A DNA stretch of 19,648 nt from CAIOZW01 sp049317725 (GTDB lineage Bacteria > Acidobacteriota > Blastocatellia > RBC074): positions 1 to 19,648 of the forward strand of contig JBMOHS010000063.1 in NCBI GenBank assembly GCA_049317725.1, written 5' to 3'. Below, in pieces: positions 15,814 through 19,648 of this stretch; the first letter of the stretch is position 1, and every line of letters begins with the position of its first letter. The notes beneath the pieces were generated by a model that was given only the letters and a program-made list of their open reading frames with translations, did no database searches and was not told the DNA's origin. Made by a program: the position numbers and the translations under genes.

Positions 15814-17390
15814 CGGGCCCCCTCCTTTTTTCCATCCGCTGTCTCTCTCTTCAACTCCGTCCAGCAGGTCAGCGCGTTGCCAACCCGTTTCCCGGGCAGA
15901 GAGAGCGCAGTGATCCCACCCGTCAGCCTCTCTCCGCGCCGTGTCAGCGAGAGGTGCAGCAGATACCTTGTCCGATTGGCATCTTCCGTTCCGATGTCAC
16001 CGCTCATCACGCCCGTAAGGATGCCATTCTGAAAGTCGGCCCGGTTGAGCAGGGTCACCAGTTGTGAGCCCAGTTGCGCGTGGACATCGCCATCCGCTTG
16101 AAAGTCGAGTGTCAGCGGCATTCCTCCCTGCCACGTCTCGACCCGTCCACTCCAGCGGCCTTGCAGTGTCGCCAAGGAACGGGAGAAGAGGGTGGATCCT
16201 TGACCGGGCGGTTGACTGGCTGGCGATGGCGTTCGTGGCGCCTCGGGGAAGAGCGCGGCAATGATCTCGTCACGGATGAGGCTCGGCAAAGGGGGCCTTC
16301 CCAGCAGATCGTTGTTGGCATTGGCCAGGACAACGAAGGCGACACGGTCGTCTGGCATGAGGCAGAGGATCGCGCTGACTCCTCCCATCCCGCCCGTGTG
16401 GAAGACGACCCGGTGGCCAGAGAAATGGGTCCCGGTCCGCCAGCCGACTCCATAGCTCCAGACATCCTCGGCCTTGACGGTGGGGCGCTGCATCTCCTCG
16501 ATCGAGGCATCGTCGAGGATCTGCCGTTGGTCGGGCAGATGGGCCTTGAGGTGGAACATCCCGAAACGGACCAGATCGTGCGCACTGGCATAGACCGCCG
16601 ACGCCCCCGGATGATCAAACTCGTAAAAGGGGATCGGCCGTCCATCCACCCCGTATCGGATGGCCTCATGCGGGCCGAGCCCCTGCTCGCTCAACGGGCG
16701 GACCGCTACCAGCGAGCGCGTCATCCCGAGGGGCAGGAAGACCTCATTCCGCATGAACTCCTCGAAGTCGCGACCGCTGACCCTCGTGATCAGGTGGTCG
16801 AGAACGCCATACCCCAGGTTGGAGTACTGGTATCTCTCCCCTGGTGCGGTGATGGCCTGGCCGTAGCGACGAATCGTCTCCTCGCGCGAGGGGGGCCGCA
16901 TCGACTCATCCGCGTAGAAGAACTGGTAGTGGAGTGGCAATCCGGCCGAATGGTTGGCGACGCGGCGGATGCTCAGGTCCTTGGACTCTCCCACCCGCAC
17001 CCGGATCTTTGTCTCTCCGAGGTAGTCGTTGATCGGACGATCGAGATCGAGCTGCCCCCGTTGCCGCAGAATCATCAGTCCTGTCGCTGTCACCGGCTTG
17101 GAGATCGAGGCGAGCGAGTAGCTCGTGTGGGGAGTCGCCGCGATCCGTCCCTCCCGGTCCGCCCAGCCAAAGCCCTCTTCCCAGATGATCCGTCCGTCAC
17201 GGGCGACCGCGACCGCGACCGAGGGCACATTGCGCTGCTCCATCTGCGCACGGATCGCACGCCGCACCCGCTCGAACGGATCGGTCTGCGCGGTCACCTC
17301 CATCGGCCATCCGGCAAGGATTCCCAACCACAGCCAAGCCAGAAAGGGCCTCTTCCTCTCGCTTCCTCCGTCAGTGCTGCTTCTCTTCAC
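15810..17390 (-). CDS. Exported serine hydrolase, class C beta-lactamase/DD-peptidase fold
   Basis: A 526-residue serine hydrolase of the beta-lactamase-related family (PF00144; includes esterases, D-aminopeptidases and DD-peptidases). GTG 17390 is taken as the start because a GGAGG sits seven bases upstream and no later ATG precedes the signal peptide (about residues 1-35, ending MEVTAQ). All three catalytic motifs are present: SxxK as S95-I-S-K98, YxN as Y189-S-N191, and HTGG at 331-334 in place of the KTG box. About 120 residues after the catalytic domain form a beta-rich C-terminal domain (near 400-515) like those following many esterase-type members. Its stop overlaps the amidohydrolase start by four bases. 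Function outside the cytoplasm on peptides, esters or cell-wall fragments is likely; antibiotic hydrolysis is not implied. Confidence 0.92.
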   Translation of the reverse strand: MKRSSTDGGSERKRPFLAWLWLGILAGWPMEVTAQTDPFERVRRAIRAQMEQRNVPSVAVAVARDGRIIWEEGFGWADREGRIAATPHTSYSLASISKPVTATGLMILRQRGQLDLDRPINDYLGETKIRVRVGESKDLSIRRVANHSAGLPLHYQFFYADESMRPPSREETIRRYGQAITAPGERYQYSNLGYGVLDHLITRVSGRDFEEFMRNEVFLPLGMTRSLVAVRPLSEQGLGPHEAIRYGVDGRPIPFYEFDHPGASAVYASAHDLVRFGMFHLKAHLPDQRQILDDASIEEMQRPTVKAEDVWSYGVGWRTGTHFSGHRVVFHTGGMGGVSAILCLMPDDRVAFVVLANANNDLLGRPPLPSLIRDEIIAALFPEAPRTPSPASQPPGQGSTLFSRSLATLQGRWSGRVETWQGGMPLTLDFQADGDVHAQLGSQLVTLLNRADFQNGILTGVMSGDIGTEDANRTRYLLHLSLTRRGERLTGGITALSLPGKRVGNALTCWTELKRETADGKKEGAR

Positions 17391-17422
17391 GGTCGTTCCT
17401 CCAGTTTAACCAGAATGTCCAA

Positions 17423-17452
17423 ATTATTGACTACTTGCGTGGGAATTGCACA
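17423..17452 (-). promoter_or_regulatory. Weak promoter candidate for the serine hydrolase operon
   Basis: On the minus strand AATAAT (17428 down to 17423) matches five of six -10 bases, with a poor -35 TGTGCA (17452 down to 17447) and an 18-base spacer. It lies just ahead of the GTG start in the 112-base gap after crcB. Read-through from crcB is equally possible. Confidence 0.25.
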
Positions 17453-17502
17453 GGGTGAGCGATGAGAGGGGGTAGATCTTACGCTGAAGGCGAGATCGGC
17501 CA

Positions 17503-17880
17503 TCAGGGCAGTCGCCGGCCGAGCGTCGCGCCAGCCCCGACGGCGAGGAGCCCGAGGAGGAGGCTGACGGCGATATTGAGGAGGGCGGCCCGGACATTGC
17601 CCTTCTCAAGCAGCCCCAGGGTCTCATACTCGAAGGTGGAGAAGGTGGTGTAGGCCCCGAGGAAGCCAACCCCGATGAAGAGCCGCAGCGCTTCGGGCTG
17701 GTCAAAGAAGCGAGGCAGGGCCGTCAAGGCGAGCCCGAGCAGGAAGCAACCGCTGAGGTTGACGACGATCGTGCCGAAAGGAAGGGGGCCCGGCCAGCGT
17801 GTCGCGACCCACCAACCGATCAAGTAGCGGGCGACGGCCCCACAGGCCCCTCCCAAGGCAACGATTCCGATGGCCTTCAC
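17503..17880 (-). CDS. crcB: CrcB/Fluc fluoride channel
   Basis: A 125-residue inner-membrane protein with four hydrophobic helices, the length and signature of CrcB/Fluc, a dimeric channel that lets fluoride leave the cell. Motifs are GGACGAVARYLIG (10-22), GTIVVNLSGCFLLG (36-49) and GFLGAYTTFSTFEYET, which carries the TTFSTF ion-path segment. The start is GTG 17880 with AAAGGAG seven bases upstream. It lies 112 bases upstream of the serine hydrolase gene in the same direction and is divergent from the gene at 18119. I searched the 238-base upstream region by eye for the crcB fluoride-riboswitch consensus and did not find it. Confidence 0.93.
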   Translation of the reverse strand: MKAIGIVALGGACGAVARYLIGWWVATRWPGPLPFGTIVVNLSGCFLLGLALTALPRFFDQPEALRLFIGVGFLGAYTTFSTFEYETLGLLEKGNVRAALLNIAVSLLLGLLAVGAGATLGRRLP

Positions 17881-18017
17881 CGCAGCTCTCCTTTCGATTC
17901 GCGCTCTTCCTCTCCCCGAGACAGCCGACGGAGAAGGGAAGGGCGGTTCGTCTCTGGTTGTGCGGCGAAGGGCCCTCTTTTGTCAAGCTCCCATCTGGAG
18001 ATGACAGAAACCCTATC

Positions 18018-18046
18018 TTGACAGTTCCCTCCAGAGACGCCATACA
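18018..18046 (+). promoter_or_regulatory. Promoter candidate for the TIGR03437 protein gene
   Basis: A perfect -35 TTGACA at 18018-18023, a 17-base spacer, and CATACA at 18041-18046 as a poor -10 (three of six). It is the best rightward promoter in the 238-base region between crcB and the gene at 18119, and would give a leader of about 65 bases. Confidence 0.35.
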
Positions 18047-18118
18047 TGAGAAGAGATCGTTGACCCGCTGGGACAGAACCCCAGAGAAGAGAGAAGCTGG
18101 AGAAGAAGAGAGGTGATC

Positions 18119-19648
18119 ATGCGAAGACTGAAGCGTGGGAAAGGAAATGGGTGGGGAGCCCGTCTGGTTGGTGGGCTGGCAGCAGGAGTCCTGTTGGTGG
18201 GGGGGATGGTGACCGAGTGGCTGGCGACTGGAACGTCCCGTGTCGCCGCACAGGCGACGGGGGCCACGCTTGTCAACGCGGCCAGTTTTGCCAATCAGGT
18301 GACCGATGGCGTGGCGCCCAGCTCGATCGGCTCTGTCTTTGGTCAATTTGTGACGACGGGAAATACCATCCATCGGGCACCCGAAAACGTCCTTCCCTTG
18401 CCGACGACCCTCGGAGGGGTGCAGGTGACGATCGGGGGCAAACCTGCGTCGCTCTTCTTCGTCTCTCTCTTTCAGATCAATCTCGCCGTGCCGGGAGACC
18501 TCATCGATGGTCCTGCGAATCTCGTGGTGACCAATTCGGACGGCACCACCCGAACTGGGACGGTGCGCATCCTCCGCTCGCAGATGGGGCTCTTTACGGT
18601 CAACGCCAGCGGGAGCGGCACGGCCGCCGCGTTGACGACACAAAATGGAGTACTCTTCCAATCGGTCCTCAATCCGGATCTGACTCCCCGTCCCGTCGAC
18701 CCAGGGACGGCCGAACAGCCAAATTTCCTGGTACTCTTCGGTACTGGATTTCGGGGAGCGCCGGTGATGAACCCAAACGACGCCAATGGGGTCGCCGAGG
18801 CCTACGAGGCGACGGTGCAAGGAGTTCCGGTTCCACTCCTCTACGCGGGACCTGCCCCGGGCTTTATCGGGCTGGACCAACTCAACCTGACGCTGCCGCC
18901 GGAACTCTCCGGGTTTGGAGAGGTCGATATCTTGATCCGCAGTCAGAGCCGGGCCTCCAACACCGTCAAGATCACACTGGGAGGGCAGTTCAGACCTTTC
19001 CGGTTGGCCCCGTTGGCGGCCGGAACCTCGGTTGACGGCGAGTTGACGGCGACCGATCAGGTACAGCCCGGTCCGACTGGCCGGTCGTTCTTCTTCGATG
19101 GGTATGTCATCGAGACGACCCAGCCCAACACGACGCTGGCCATTGACCTCCGCTCCCAGGCGTTTGACGCTGGAGTGCTGCTCTTCTCGATCAGCAACCA
19201 GCAGTTGCAGCAGATTGGCCAGGATGACCAGACCGGAGGGTATGGAGCGCCAGAGTCTGCCAACAACAACAATGCCTTGCTTTTAACCGTCATTCCGACG
19301 CCAGGGCAGTATGCCCTCCTTGCCACCTCCTCCGATTTTCAGCCGAACGGGCGGGGGGCCTATCAGCTCCGCTACACGACGGGAGTCATCCAGCAGATCT
19401 CATACGGACAGACGCGCAATGGGGAGATTACGACGACCGATCTGCGCAATTCTGCCAATGTCCTGCTCGATGTCTACTGGTTTGCAGGACTGTTTGGGGA
19501 ATCGGCGCGAATCAACCTCAGTTCCCAAGTCTTCGATCCCTACCTGATTCTTCATTCCAACGAAGGGGATCCTCCGGTCGCGTTCGACGACAACAGTGGC
19601 GGGGGGCTCAACTCGCAATTGACCTACCGATTGCCGGCCTCAGGCATC
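18119..19648 (+). CDS. Exported TIGR03437-domain protein with pre-peptidase-like domains (3' end outside window)
   Basis: An open frame of 510 codons without a stop runs from ATG 18119 to the last base, so the gene continues beyond the window. GAGGTGATC, an excellent match to the 16S rRNA tail complement, directly precedes the ATG. A basic start and hydrophobic segment (about residues 14-45, ending RVAAQA) form a signal peptide. Residues about 48-300 match the TIGR03437 domain of Solibacter-type acidobacteria: VNAASFANQ, VAPSSIGSVFGQFV, LPTTLGGVQVTIGGKPA, QINLAVP, LVLFGTGFRG, and LLYAGPAPGFIGLDQLNLTLP. Two PPC-like (bacterial pre-peptidase C-terminal) beta domains follow, about 308-425 and 426-510, with repeated features such as SQ(A/V)FD and DDxxGG. 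It is a secreted or surface protein of unknown role, perhaps attached to a later catalytic domain. Confidence 0.88.
   Translation, partial: MRRLKRGKGNGWGARLVGGLAAGVLLVGGMVTEWLATGTSRVAAQATGATLVNAASFANQVTDGVAPSSIGSVFGQFVTTGNTIHRAPENVLPLPTTLGGVQVTIGGKPASLFFVSLFQINLAVPGDLIDGPANLVVTNSDGTTRTGTVRILRSQMGLFTVNASGSGTAAALTTQNGVLFQSVLNPDLTPRPVDPGTAEQPNFLVLFGTGFRGAPVMNPNDANGVAEAYEATVQGVPVPLLYAGPAPGFIGLDQLNLTLPPELSGFGEVDILIRSQSRASNTVKITLGGQFRPFRLAPLAAGTSVDGELTATDQVQPGPTGRSFFFDGYVIETTQPNTTLAIDLRSQAFDAGVLLFSISNQQLQQIGQDDQTGGYGAPESANNNNALLLTVIPTPGQYALLATSSDFQPNGRGAYQLRYTTGVIQQISYGQTRNGEITTTDLRNSANVLLDVYWFAGLFGESARINLSSQVFDPYLILHSNEGDPPVAFDDNSGGGLNSQLTYRLPASGI

Noticed and set aside
16074..17465. 463-codon rightward frame opposite the serine hydrolase
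   Set aside because: It is an antisense shadow; the minus strand has the SxxK, YxN and HTGG motifs plus a signal peptide.
17881..18118. Fluoride riboswitch upstream of crcB
   Set aside because: The conserved GAUG/pseudoknot arrangement of the crcB motif could not be found on the minus strand.
17702..18880. 392-codon leftward frame
   Set aside because: It overlaps crcB, its leader and the divergent TIGR03437 gene, and its translation has no family likeness.
18151..19035. 294-codon rightward frame
   Set aside because: It is out of frame with the TIGR03437 protein starting at 18119, is Arg/Gly/Ser-rich and has no domain or ribosome-binding site.

Overview
The window reads as a chromosomal segment of an Acidobacteriota-type bacterium (Solibacter/Blastocatellia-like). 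The evidence is a large CarboxypepD_reg/plug/beta-barrel receptor of the Oar-like class, a right-edge protein with the TIGR03437 domain first described from Solibacter, many exported peptidases and hydrolases, and moderately high GC. The phylum is inferred from gene families, not from a marker gene. I saw no rRNA, tRNA, CRISPR array or transposase.

Layout. Positions 1-753 have no recognisable gene. An exported M19 dipeptidase (754-1977, +) converges on a leftward gene set that starts from a promoter near 8400. In transcription order this set is an exported RidA-like protein, a SelA-fold PLP enzyme with a Tat-like leader, a BASS-family transporter, an M81 (MlrC-like) metallopeptidase and, after a 394-nt gap, a class III aminotransferase. 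The combination suggests peptide and amino-acid catabolism with enamine/imine clean-up.

Divergent from it, at 8558-9003, lies the most striking part of the window: a promoter followed by two tandem SAM-II-type riboswitch aptamers (8606-8657 and 8779-8828), each with its own intrinsic terminator-like hairpin. The pseudoknots covary between the copies. In both copies the conserved GCUAAA strand of the aptamer is complementary to the loop and 3' arm of its own, otherwise unrelated, terminator, so an antiterminator can be drawn for each. They precede a TonB-dependent receptor-like gene (9004-12216), then a TlpA-like thioredoxin-domain protein and a 1-Cys peroxiredoxin. This looks like SAM-repressed uptake of a methionine or sulphur-linked nutrient.

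From 14497 to 17880 genes run leftward: a fluoride channel (CrcB), an exported beta-lactamase-fold serine hydrolase, and an exported amidohydrolase whose start overlaps the hydrolase stop (ATGA). A rightward gene at 18119 runs off the window. It encodes a TIGR03437 domain plus at least two pre-peptidase-like domains.
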